This document shows positions 22,011-42,290 of a DNA stretch of 64,000 nucleotides, in pieces. The notes below the pieces were generated by a model. The model was not told the origin of the DNA, did no database searches, and was given only the letters and a program-made list of their open reading frames with translations. The DNA comes from Climacium dendroides (taxonomy: Eukaryota > Streptophyta > Bryopsida > Hypnales > Climaciaceae), in assembly GCA_950106755.1 (NCBI GenBank), contig OX467090.1, positions 5,952,001 to 6,016,000 on the forward strand, written 5' to 3'. The translations under genes and the position numbers were made by a program. Numbering within the stretch: the stretch's first letter is position 1; each line of letters begins with the position of its first letter.

Positions 22011-25000
22011 AAACTAGAAACAATCTAAAACTAAAATTAAAAATTAAAAATTGATTTGGACCCACATGTCAGTAGGAATTGATGGATGAAGTTTATTTAA
22101 AGCAACTTAAAGGTAAACTTCATATGTAACTTGTAACTTTTGATAGGAATGTCTAATTAAAGAGATTTTTTTAAATCATTTTGGAATAGGCACATACTAC
22201 TTTACAACTTAGGTTACTTGAAAATTAAAACTTAACAACTTTAATTGGAGGTTGTAGCTTTCATTAGCCAAAAACACCCCAAATCTTCTAACTTTCATAG
22301 TTTGCATGAATTTTAGTTGAAATTTGAATTATTTAGGAGTTATCATTAAAAAAGACTTATCCAATGCTTGGAAGGCCAATTGGATGCCATGTAGATACCC
22401 AACATGTTTATTTCATCTACCATCTCATTTCATCACATATCCAATAATTTCACTGTAGAAGCACAATTTTATTATGGTCAATTTACACTATTCTAAACAA
22501 GCCTAGAAGACCATAAAAGCTTGAAGTCGTGATGATATGGGAATACACCAATGAATAAACACGATAAGTGGTCTTGTCCATTTGACCAATTTGTAGGCTT
22601 GTAGTATTTGAAACACTTTACAAAATGATTAAACAAACAAATTCACAAAAAGGTGCCAAACAAGATTCCATGTCATTTTATGATAAATTTCCAAGTTTTG
22701 TTCTACGTGGCTGTTCAAACAAAGGACAAAGCTTTAAAAAAAATATTTCCAACTATTGACTAATCACATTATTAGCTCTCAAGGTATGACCAAATTAATA
22801 GAAATTGATGTTGAAATTTAGAAACATAGTTTGAGAAAAAAAATGGTTTCAAAATTATAGTCACATTGCATTGTCTATAGTGGCATTAGCTTATGCATGT
22901 CAATAATTGGGGCGATGAAAGTTTTGAATACATATTGCAACTGACAATAAAAGTAAGAACATTTACATTTTCATTATGAACCATAGGGGAGGACTATTCT
23001 TGTCCTTTAGGATGCTCATGGCTTGTTATAGTTGTTTACACAACAATAATAGTGATCCAAAATAATCTTTTATAATTGTATAAGAGTGAGTGAAATCTTG
23101 CAATGTATATAAAACTCATGTTTTTATCTATTTGTGTCATCAAAACATAATTTTTCAATCCCCAACCTGCACCAATTCTACTTGAAACTAAGTACAATTT
23201 TCATTAGCATAGAGGCAAAATTGAAAACAATTGAAGAGCTCATACCTGGATTGATTTAAAGTTATTTTATCCCAATTGATCACCACAAGTAGAAAAATTA
23301 TTTTAATTTTTTTTTCAGAAATGAAATCATGTCAAGTTGTATAATTGGATTTTTTTGGCTCCATATAAAAGGATTGGAATTACATGAGTTCTTTTTTAAG
23401 AAATATAGTACAATCATTTGCCATAATAGTGTATGTTACAAAATGAACTTGTGTATGGTTATAACTTTCTACAAGGGAAGAAAGTTTTTACCCATTGCAT
23501 GTGTACATACTGTACATAATACTATCCCTTGAAAAGATGTAGCTAGTCTTGCTTGGCCTCCCCTCCTCCAAAAAACAAGAGCTAGCTGCTGTAATCTTAA
23601 AAAATCTACTCCTACTTCTGTTGTTAATTTCATTGATCCATAAAAAAGAGCCGATCATGTTGATTGATTGATGAGAGATTAGAGATTGACTTGAATAGGA
23701 TGTAGGGACAAAGTTGGCAATGTCATTGTTTAAGATTGGAGAAGGCAAAGTACTTAGTAGTAGGTTTTGACTGTTTTGTAGTAAATGTGTAGACTTTGTT
23801 CTCATTGCTTCATTTGTGTTGTTGAGTTTAATTGCTAAGATCTTGGAGTTTATTCATGTTGTAGCACTGTGAAGCTTTGCCATTGCTAGAGACAATTTGA
23901 GGGTCATTATTTGTTGTTCTTATTTTGGTTTTGTCTATTTTTTGTTTAGGGAGCGAGGGTCATAAATCAATTTGCTGACCCATTTATTATTTCTAATTTT
24001 GATTTAGCTTGTTTTTCTTTGTTAGTAGTGCATCGTGCATCAAAGTACATTGTGCTACAAAGTGCAAAGTGTTGTGAAGGGTGTTGTGCTACAAGGTGAA
24101 AGTAGGACATTTACTCTCTTCATTTGAATTTTAGTGTTTGATGTCTTGATTTTAATGGCAATGTATAGATAATTGTGGCTATTGTGGATGTTGTATGAAT
24201 GTTGGCAAATGATTTAGAGTCTTATTTAGGATTTGATTCAAGGCATGATGAATAGGCTTAAAATATTGTGCTGAAGGTAGGAAGCCCAAGAATTCTTAGT
24301 ATTTAAATTTCAAATGTAGTAGTTGCCCTTTTTCCCTATGGTACTTACTACTATTCCAGGGTAGAGGAAAACACTTAGAAATGAAAAGCATGGGAGTATC
24401 CCAAGAATAAGGTGGTCCATAAATTGCATAAAACATTACAAAGATGTAAAAATCAAAAACCTAGTTCTTAAAAAACTCCAATGAAAAATCTTTTGGCATA
24501 GCCCAAACAATTGGATCTCAGTATTACCATTTTTTGGGGTAGCCCTTGAGTATTTTAAAAAAAGTAGAATAATTTCTTGAAAAAGATTGCATATTTGGAG
24601 GGTGTTCCATTGAAAGAAGTGGAGTGTTTTTGAGATTGCACTTGCAAATGGTATGTTGGATTATGGCATCCTTTTTAGTTGTGGACAATAAATAGATCAA
24701 AGCTTATCTTGGATGGGATAAAGTTGTTGCAATTTTGGTGGAGCATCATGTCATAGCAAAACATTGTGCAATATTGGTTTGCACACATTCATTGGCATGT
24801 CGAGGTACTACATCAAGTACAAAGGCAAAGATTACTTTGATTGTGTGCATCAAAATATGATCCCTCAACATATTAAATAAAGTGTTGAGGAATATGTCAA
24901 GCACAGTACTCCATTTGCCAAAACTTGAATCATTTTGACTCATAAAAATCTTATTGAGAGGGTTGCAACATTTTGGAGTTCAAAATGAAGAAGCAATTGG

Positions 25001-27422
25001 GAAATACGCTTCCTGGCACAATGTTGTCTATGCTACAATTTGATCAATATATTCCATCAATTTTGTGGGTTCTACTTGTTTGATAAGGATGTATGGAATA
25101 TACTAACGCCTCAACATTGTGCAAATGTATGATGCAATTGGGTATTATAAATATAGATGATGTGACTCAAATTTTCTTTGAGGATGTAAATCCTGGATCT
25201 CACTTTATAGACTTGGGACAATAGAGACTTGCAATGAGTTTGGACAAGGCTCAAGAAGGGGCATTGTGTGATTATGTGGTTCTCTGTAATGTTCTATCTA
25301 TCAATGTCTTTTTTGAAGAATGTTATGTGTGTTGAATTGAAAATAAGGTACGCATTTTCTTTATAATCATATGCTCTTTTGTTGGTAGGTATTCATTAGG
25401 AAAAATTTTAGGCCTTGAAAAGGTTGTTAAGAAAAAGTTCCTCAAGTTGTGAATAAGTGTAGTACTGACCAAATTATTTAATAATACTTATTTATTTATT
25501 TATAATTAAAAATATTTAAAAATTAAAGAAATTAATAAAATAATCATAGTATGATGTAGTAATAGTAGTGCTATATTAACATTTTTTGGACAATGAACAA
25601 ATTGAAGTTCATGTTTCTGTTTCATTCCTACTTGGATGAAAGTCATCCTAATTTTTCATGATACTTAATCAAGTTTTTGTCTTATCTAATGGTTGAATTT
25701 GGTGTCACTAGAATACAATTTTTTCTAAAATTACAAATGTAGAAGTGTATCAAGTAGTCAAATTGCATTGACTCTAGTTCAAAACTAGGTTTGCAAAAAT
25801 GAGGCCATAGATGTAGAGATTTCAAAAATTTCAAAAAATCACCATGTCAAGAGAACCTCATTTTGAATCCATTCCAATAAGTTTTCCTCAAAAAATGATA
25901 GTATTTTGCCTATAATCAAATTTTGAAGGAATTTTGATAATTTTCTTTCCAAATTTATAGAAAAATATTGCTAATAGCATTGGTGAATCTAACCATACAA
26001 ATAGAATCTAAAATTCAAAATCTACAACTTCCCTTTGTAAACCATTTCTAAAATATTCTTCCAAATAGCATTTTATAATGATTTTCTCCAAATCGTCAAT
26101 TTTGGAGAAGAACCCAGATGCTCCAGGGTTAAGTTGTTAGAGTTTTATACCTTTGGATTTAATTTCAAAATTATATTTAATATTTAAAAAAATATTTGTT
26201 AAACTCGTCCTACACCATCCAAGCCTTGCTATTTGTTGGATTTTTTTTTTCATTTTTTCATTTTTTTGGTCATTATTCCTTGCTATTTGGAAACTAATGG
26301 TCCTCATTAGGGCTCAAACTTTTTATAATGGATTTAGTTGACCCAAGATGACACCTAAATGATACTATTGTCATCAATGGTAGTGAAGATGCTACAATAT
26401 CTCATTTACAGTTGTCTAAGACTAGTGTTGAGACTGTAGTACAAACAATGAATGGTTCCATGTTTATTCTTGTGGTGTACGATGATTGTGATAAGCACGA
26501 TAGTTTTATAGTCTAGTTATGTTATGAGCATTTAAACACTTTTCATGTCTTGGGTAGTTTGTTTATAGAACTATGAGTTCTTTTTTTCCAACACTTTTTC
26601 TTCAACTCCATTCTTTTGTTCACAAAAATTTTCATAGAATTACTTTGTTTCTTTCGAATTTGAAATGGTCCATTTAATATCAATGCGTACAATTGAGTTT
26701 TCTACAACTAAGGTGACACGTTGATGTATATGAGTAGTTGATGAAAAGTATTTTGTTCTTATGACTACATGCCATGTGTATAAGGAGTACATTCACTATC
26801 ACATTAAAAGACGTAGTACCTAGCATAATACTATTCATGTTAAGGAATCATCACAAATGTCATTGGTATTATTTCCTTATAAAAAGCTGTAGCCATATAT
26901 AAGTTCATTTTGTGATACATACTAATATGACAAATTAGTGTAGTGAGAACATCTCCAACAATTGATCACACAATAAGCTCATGGCTCATTGGAATGTCGT
27001 GTCCATGTCTTTAGAGCTAAATTTCAAATCCCAATAGTACAGGAATTGGCTTGCCATTCTTCGTAGATGAGAATCCCAAAATCCCAACTCAACAAAATTA
27101 CAAGATTTTTTTAGGTTCAATAGAGGTAATTGGAAAGTCATATTAAAACACATTCAGTACTTATTCTGGAAAGTAATGTAGAATCACTTGTTCAATACTT
27201 ATTTTAGAAAGCAATGTAGAGCCTCTTTCATACTTATTTCAGAAAGCATTTGAATTCTGCACTGCTGGAATATTTTTAGGAACGACAACAAGGCCGTGCA
27301 AATTTGTATTTGATCCCTTCTATTTGTTGTCCCGATTGTTGAGTCTTTCATCAAATTTGCAGAAGTGATTATTGATCCATTTAGAATTACACAATTATCA
27401 CTCTGATGAAGAAAAATCGCTG
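22011..27422. other. Intergenic region, no supported gene
   Basis: About 5.4 kb of AT-rich sequence with short open frames only. The part at 25800-26130 has wording like the TTAACCCCTAAA family (aatttcaaaaaatcaccatg) and ends in 'cagggttaag' near 26124. The part at 24750-25350 is less AT-rich and may be worn transposon coding sequence, but no domain is recognisable. Confidence 0.35.
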
Positions 27423-27430
27423 TTATAAAT
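27423..27430 (+). promoter_or_regulatory. Possible TATA box upstream of two small ORFs
   Basis: TATAAATA lies 31 bp before an ATG at 27462, which would place a start of transcription close to or just before that ATG. It is only a motif match in AT-rich DNA. Confidence 0.25.
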
Positions 27431-27461
27431 ATCCCCAGCCGGCCTCAAGAAGTTCCAAGGG

Positions 27462-27557
27462 ATGGCTTCAGATCCTCGCGGCCCCAAAACAGGGCTTCTC
27501 TCACATTTGAAAGCAGAAGAAATCATAAGCAGCACTGCTCTGTGCTGCTCTGCTTAG
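27462..27557 (+). CDS. Possible 31-residue ORF upstream of the 57-residue ORF
   Basis: ATG to TAG, encoding MASDPRGPKTGLLSHLKAEE and a short Ser/Cys-rich end. It finishes 4 bp before the next ATG at 27562, an arrangement like an upstream ORF. Composition is richer in G+C than the flanking DNA. No family is recognised, and expression is unproven. Confidence 0.2.
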   Translation: MASDPRGPKTGLLSHLKAEEIISSTALCCSA

Positions 27558-27561
27558 ATCG

Positions 27562-27735
27562 ATGTTACAATCAAGAAAAGAAATCGTAGTAGCAGGGACA
27601 ATTGGGGTTATGACTCTCCTCTCCTCTTATGCAACCGCAATGCACCAGGTGGCAATGAAAGAAAAGAGGTGTGTGATGAATCGAGGATTGAGAATGAAGT
27701 CTCTAGATAAATCAGATTTTATTGTCATAATCTAA
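27562..27735 (+). CDS. Possible small membrane-type protein, 57 residues, unidentified
   Basis: The ORF runs ATG to TAA. Its N-terminal half, MLQSRKEIVVAGTIGVMTLL followed by SSYATAMHQ, has a basic start and a stretch of about 18 non-charged residues that could span a membrane. The C-terminal half is basic and ends in DKSDFIVII. It is antisense to the 3' flank of the ABCC gene and ends 147 bp before that gene's stop codon; the ABCC poly(A) signal lies inside its last codons. A TATA-like element is at 27423. I do not recognise the family. It may be a real small protein, an exon of a spliced gene, or chance. Confidence 0.3.
   Translation: MLQSRKEIVVAGTIGVMTLLSSYATAMHQVAMKEKRCVMNRGLRMKSLDKSDFIVII
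27718..27723 (-). terminator. Poly(A) signal AATAAA for the ABCC gene
   Basis: A canonical AATAAA on the minus strand 160 bp past the stop codon at 27883, a sensible distance for a plant 3' UTR. Confidence 0.5.
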
Positions 27736-27882
27736 CTTGGTCAAATCAAGTGAAACTTTGCTCAAAAAATGTAAGGACGATCACAGGAATCGCCGTCGCT
27801 TTAGATGCTCTTGAAAATCTGTGTCACGAAGTCTTTGCTTTGAATCATACAGCCGCTTTGCCCAACGCTGAATGCCCTCTCT

Positions 27883-37461
<9,579 letters not shown>

Positions 37462-37950
37462 CGCCGCACCTGAATTTCGATTGCAACAATGTCAAGTGAA
37501 CTGTTGAAATCACGGAAGCTCACATCAATGACAATGTATCAACACCTCTAGAGATGATGTGGCCGCTCAATCGCAAAACTAAGCCACGCTCACACTCTCA
37601 GGGTACTCAAAGCTACACAGCTAGCTAGAAGTTTCTGAAGTTCAAAACACAGTCGAAATCTACAAAATGAGTCGGACTTGATTCCGAATGATAAGAGCAT
37701 GACACCCACTTTTTACCGACAGTCCTCGAACTCCGTGGCTTTGAGGTCAAGCCTTACTGCTCCGATTATTGGACCAATAGGTGCATCCTTTGTTCTACAG
37801 TGGACAATGAAGTATCCATCGACCGCTTTTTGGCGCCAGCGTTCTTCAAGGGTTTTAGTATTCTTCAACCGTGCGCTTCAAGTTATCTATACAGACGTCC
37901 TGCAATGTCCTGAAAAGCCTGTTGAAAACTGTTGCAATTTACTGGAAAGT

Positions 37951-37996
37951 CTGTTGAAAAGCTACGAAAAAAACTGTTGAAAAGCTACGAAAAAAA
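37951..37996. repeat. Perfect 23-bp tandem duplication in the ABCC leader
   Basis: Two identical units begin ctgttgaaaagctacg at 37951 and 37974. If transcription starts near 38065, they lie in the 5' leader. Looser variants (ctgttgcaatttactgg) lie just before them. Confidence 0.85.
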
Positions 37997-38095
37997 CGCC
38001 CAGATTCCGTGCAGCAACTCCGATCTTAAGTCAGGGAGACCTTCAAAGTTCCAACCCTATACTCTGATCGGTCACTCAGATCTCTCTTGAGTGTA

Positions 38096-38103
38096 TATTT
38101 ATA
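38096..38103 (-). promoter_or_regulatory. Likely TATA box of the ABCC gene
   Basis: The minus strand reads ctataaatatacac (38104-38091), a good plant TATA match. It would set transcription at about 38065-38075, giving a leader near 600 bp before the ATG at 37461. A shorter leader from another start is possible. Further upstream, 38295-38306 contains two overlapping ACGT cores (gacgtacgtt), a possible bZIP site. Confidence 0.4.
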
Positions 38104-38399
38104 GCAAATGATTCTACTGTACCCAAAAATAATTACAGTATGGGTACGAAGAATGTGAAAATCTCAGTGTTGAATTGAAATTTCAGCGCATTTAGCAGTG
38201 TTTTCAGGAACATTATCTTTTCCAAAATCACTTGAGGACCTCTGTTGCACACAGGATACCTCCAAATGAGAACATTCGCGGATATGGGTCTGCAGTTCGC
38301 GACGTACGTTCCGCCAATATGAGCCGTCCATTTGAGTCTAATTACAGCCAAGAGATACCGTAGTACATGCATAGGAACTATCACATACGGAGTACATGT

Positions 38400-39160
38400 T
38401 TCTCACCATACCTGAAAGTGATCACAGAGTAAGGTAAGTGTTGTTATTTGACTAATTATTTGACTAAAGATCTTGCTCAAAAGATTTCTACCAAAGCAAA
38501 TCTGATAGAAATAAAATTAAGATTGGTTCGAATTCCGAAGAATCTGTTGGAAGCCGCTTCTTGTGCATGCATATGATTTTTTGCAAAACTGAAATAAAAT
38601 AACTGGCGGTAAAGAAGCGTCTGATGCAATGACTCAGCTCTGAGGACTTATACAGGCAGAAAGTTCTGCCGTGGTGCCTACTCGAGTGCCGAGCTCCTGT
38701 TTGGACTTTACTTTTAGACTCGAGGACGGATCGACATGGACGGAGACTACTTAGTTTTATATTTTTATTTCAGTGTCCGCTTCCTTGTACAGTAGATTCT
38801 GAAAGAGCGGCCACGCAACGTTGAAGAGTATGCAGTAGCTTGCAAGCAAAAGCAATCTCTGAGTCGGGCTGAATAGGGTGGCGCTCATACCGGCTTTCAA
38901 GGAGAACCGCCACTGTTGCTACTATTATCGGCATCGTCACGAAGTCTACGAGGGAACTTGACAGGAATGAGCGCTAGCTACACTGACCAGTAGCGCTAGA
39001 CTGAATGCTCATTTTGGTTAGAAAATTAACTCTTGGGAGAGCCAGGGTTTGTGGTTTGCAGTTGAGACTTTGTACCTCGAGTTTCCCCTCTTGCCCATGA
39101 GAGCAAAAGCCGTGAAGGAGACGCCACCATGGAGCGCCAGGAGACGCAGGGATATAAGTA
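38400..39160. other. Low-copy sequence upstream of the ABCC gene, no gene recognised
   Basis: Balanced base composition and no recognisable protein. It probably contains distal promoter sequence. Confidence 0.3.
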
Positions 39161-39395
39161 GTCCCTCCCACCTGAGATAAGTATCTACAATTTTCATTGG
39201 TCCTGTTGTGAAAAGGACAAATTCAAAAAGGGTCCAAAGTTTATATCACCAGAATCAATGAAGAACATTGCATGTGTTCATTGTAACCGAAGTAAAATTG
39301 GACAGAAAAAAAAAGCCTACTCCAAACGACCTACTCCAAACAACTTTATAAATGCATGAAGTCCAAACAGGATACTCATTTACGGACGGAGGGAG
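39161..39395. mobile_element. Stowaway/Tc1-mariner-like MITE (235 bp)
   Basis: The right end, read inward on the minus strand, is ctccctccgtccgtaaatga followed by gtatcc, the well-known Stowaway terminal wording. The left end is gtccctcccacctgagataa followed by gtatc, a worn match. TA dinucleotides flank both sides (39159-39160 and 39396-39397). The interior is non-coding. It sits about 1.7 kb upstream of the ABCC start codon. Confidence 0.65.
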
Positions 39396-39397
39396 TA

Positions 39398-40980
39398 TAA
39401 TCTAGGGTGAACCATTTGTTCTCCCCATTTGGGAATTTCCGTCTACCGTGTGTCGACCATTGGGTCTCACCCACATGGTTCTTGGTTACGCTGACATCCC
39501 TGTCTCTGCTTTGCGAATATTGTTATGGGAATTGATGATACGTGAAGAGAGGTTGAAACCATTCATCAAATACACTTTTGCTTTGCCTCTCCGAATTCAC
39601 GCTTCCAACCTCGCTCGTCCACCTACCCTTGCAGTTACCCCTTGTAAAAGCCCACACTCCGCAATCATTATGCTGAGTCTTGAGTTTCAAGGCTAGTTTC
39701 AGTAATTAGACGAAGGTTCTAACGCAGGTTACTGACTCTTTCATCGTCAATTTCGTTAAATTGACGCGCTTCAACACTCCCGAATTGTGACGTTCATTTG
39801 CATAAAGATCTAGGACAGGTGATAATAGATTTTTCATTTTCAAGCCATCAGCCCTAAAGTGGTGGAATCTGGTAAATTTAACGAGATTGACGTTTTCTCA
39901 GTCATTTGTGAATCAACCACTTACATTTGAGATTTAAAATACCTGGCACTCAGCTACATGACTCGATCACTGATTGCCATCTCGAGCTTAGTCGACCCAA
40001 CATGCAATGCACACGGCAAAGTGTACTGCTGAGCGAAACCGTGTGCAGTTCAGTTCGCAATCCACAGTACATGTTCTGCCGCCATTGAGGAATGTTGCCA
40101 AAATCACAGTCTATCTGTGCAGAGTCTCGCCTTAAATGCAAAGCACTAGGCCAGTCCGACATTCCCTCTGAGCCTTTTATTATCTAACCAAGGAATGTCC
40201 ACACACCCGAGAGTGCCGAAATTCCTTCACACTCGGAGACTAATAACTCTTTAACACACACAAAGAATGAAACTGGGTAACCATCCATGTTCATCGTTTG
40301 TACAAAGGCGGCTAATCTGCACACTAGCTAGCTGCAAGTCACGCACTCGCAAGTTAACTGAGATCCCAGTTACAAATTCCAGTGCTTGCTTCTGCACCGA
40401 TCACCACAACTGACTATTGTTTGGCCATGGCCGTCGTCGCCATTGTCTACAGAGTTGACGAAACCCCCACCTTACTAACTTCAATTCATTAAAGACAGTT
40501 CGTTTCGATCTGATCTGCAAGTGTTGGGATGGTGAAGGGGCTACAAACCTTATTTTAAATGGACGCGCACTCCTTCAAGATTCCCAGTCCGTCCGTCTAC
40601 TCCATCGACAATCGATTGAACGCTCCGATCCTAGGCCCTCGTCGTCTACATGCAACCGTTTGTAAATATCAATGGCTGGTCAGTACTGGAGCATGTAGTG
40701 CGCAAATACGAAGTGATTGGTAGCTTGAAAAAGTCTGTTGGGAATTGGACACGGGAAGCTCGCTCGCAATATGGGAGGACCACCCTTTCCCAAACAGTGA
40801 TCCATACCTAACCTGGAGGGTGCAGCTATTTCCAACCCAAGCTTGGAATGTGATTTTTTTCCTGCTTTTCAAGGTTGGGGCTACCAAGGTCCTGGTGTCG
40901 TGAGCAAGAAAGAAGGAAGCAGTGAGTGAGAAAGTAGTTCTTGAATGAAGAGAATTGGAAGAGTTTACACGTACATTGGA
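39398..40980. other. Low-copy, GC-balanced region with no recognised gene
   Basis: The composition is close to that of gene flanks. A short frame at 40426 (MAVVAIVYRVDET, 21 codons) and a minus-strand open stretch at 40669-41010 containing FQAWVGNSCTLQ just before a GTTAGG have no recognisable homology. The region could include exons of a weakly conserved gene, but nothing supports one. Confidence 0.3.
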
Positions 40981-40984
40981 TATG

Positions 40985-41765
40985 GATATAGGCCAACTTT
41001 GTGCTTCCAAAATTCAGTCATTTCAATTCAATGCATAAAAATTACCAAAAAAGTTGCAATCCCTGTGATTTCTATCTTCTTCCATAGCAGAAAATTTACA
41101 TTGCCTCCTACTGCTCCAAAACATGCATGGGACTGCTTAAGTGGCCAACTATGGGTGGTTCAACCACTAACTGAGCTTTAGAGCATGAAAGATGCTCAAT
41201 TGTCCACTGGAATTGAAGGTGATTTGTAGCGCAGGTAGTTCAGCCATGATCTGCAAAGTGGTTGTGGTACATTTGTATAATTGAAACGCCTGGGGACTTG
41301 GGGAGCTGCGAAGATGTTGACTAATAATTAAGTTGACGATGCGCTGTAAGAATCTGAGCATGCCTGGTATAGTAGACAAGTGTAGAACAAGTGTATGGTA
41401 AAGGTACCCATTCCTAACCAGACCGCATAAGCAATAAATAGGGTGTGTTAAATTTGGAGAGGGTGGGATTCATTCCTGTTTTTTTTAATATTTGAAAGGC
41501 TACAAGAAGCTTCCTTTTTTGATTGGCTGTCACAAGAATTATGCCACTATAAATAGACTCCAATATGTTAGTGAGCAGTTTTGGATAACTCTAAACATTC
41601 GACAACAACTTTGGTCTTTCAAAAATCATAGTGTCCGAAATTTTTTCACTACAAAAATGACCAAACTTTTTGCAATCTCCATCATTCATGTTACTGCACC
41701 TTGTGCAATATTTACTTCACCTTCCACTGCTCCTCATCATGTCCCAAATTCCTTATTTGATCAAT
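40985..41765 (+). repeat. Local direct duplication, about 150-bp arms
   Basis: Blocks at about 40990-41140 and 41605-41760 share 'aactttg(t/g)', 'caaaattcagt' or 'caaaaatcatagtg', 'aaaaagttgcaatc' or 'aactttttgcaatctc', 'ttactgc' and 'ccactgctcc' in order. Both are non-coding. Confidence 0.55.
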
Positions 41766-41789
41766 TATGAGTACCTTCACTATAGAACA

Positions 41790-42290
41790 AGTGTAGAACC
41801 ACCCAATATAAGGTAGAACAGCCCATCGTGGTCAAATGACCCATAGTAGACACCTAGGGAATGACCCCATCATGGTTTATTTTAATATGTGAAATTTTGA
41901 CCACAATGCATGTCTTACGTGACAGTAATAGAGTGATTAGTAACTTCATAAGGAACTTCCTACTTTTCAATATGAATTCATTGTAAGAATGAACTTTTTA
42001 TACTTTCTGTATTAGAAAATACAATGACTGCTTTACTATGGGTGAACAAAAAGAACATGATGGATTTAAATTTTGTTGGTACTAAAGTAGTCTACAAACT
42101 TTTTGGGGCCATGATGCATTGAACACTTCAAAAATTCATAGCACATTCATACTTTGTCAAAAAAAAAAATAATTTCAATTGCTCTTACTATTCTCCGACT
42201 TGTAATAATATGGAAAAAAAATTTAAAAATTTCAACAACAACATGAAGTCGAACTCTTCATTTTGACCACAATGGGTTGTCTTACCTTGC
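41790..42290 (-). repeat. Dispersed repeat, third copy of the 10620-11110 type (inverted)
   Basis: It is the reverse complement of the landmarks at 10620-11110: 'taatagagtgattagtaact', 'gaagttcc' in complement, 'agtagtctacaaac', 'caaaaattcatagcacattc', 'atactttgtcaaaaaaa' and 'ttttgaccacaatgg'. Non-coding. Confidence 0.6.

Noticed and set aside
38525..38536. GGTTCGAATTCC, a tRNA B-box-like string
   Set aside because: No A-box at the right distance upstream and no cloverleaf can be drawn, so it is not called a tRNA gene.
40426..40491. Short ORF starting MAVVAIVY, reminiscent of a flavodoxin-like start
   Set aside because: Only 21 codons with nothing flavodoxin-like following and no credible splice continuation.
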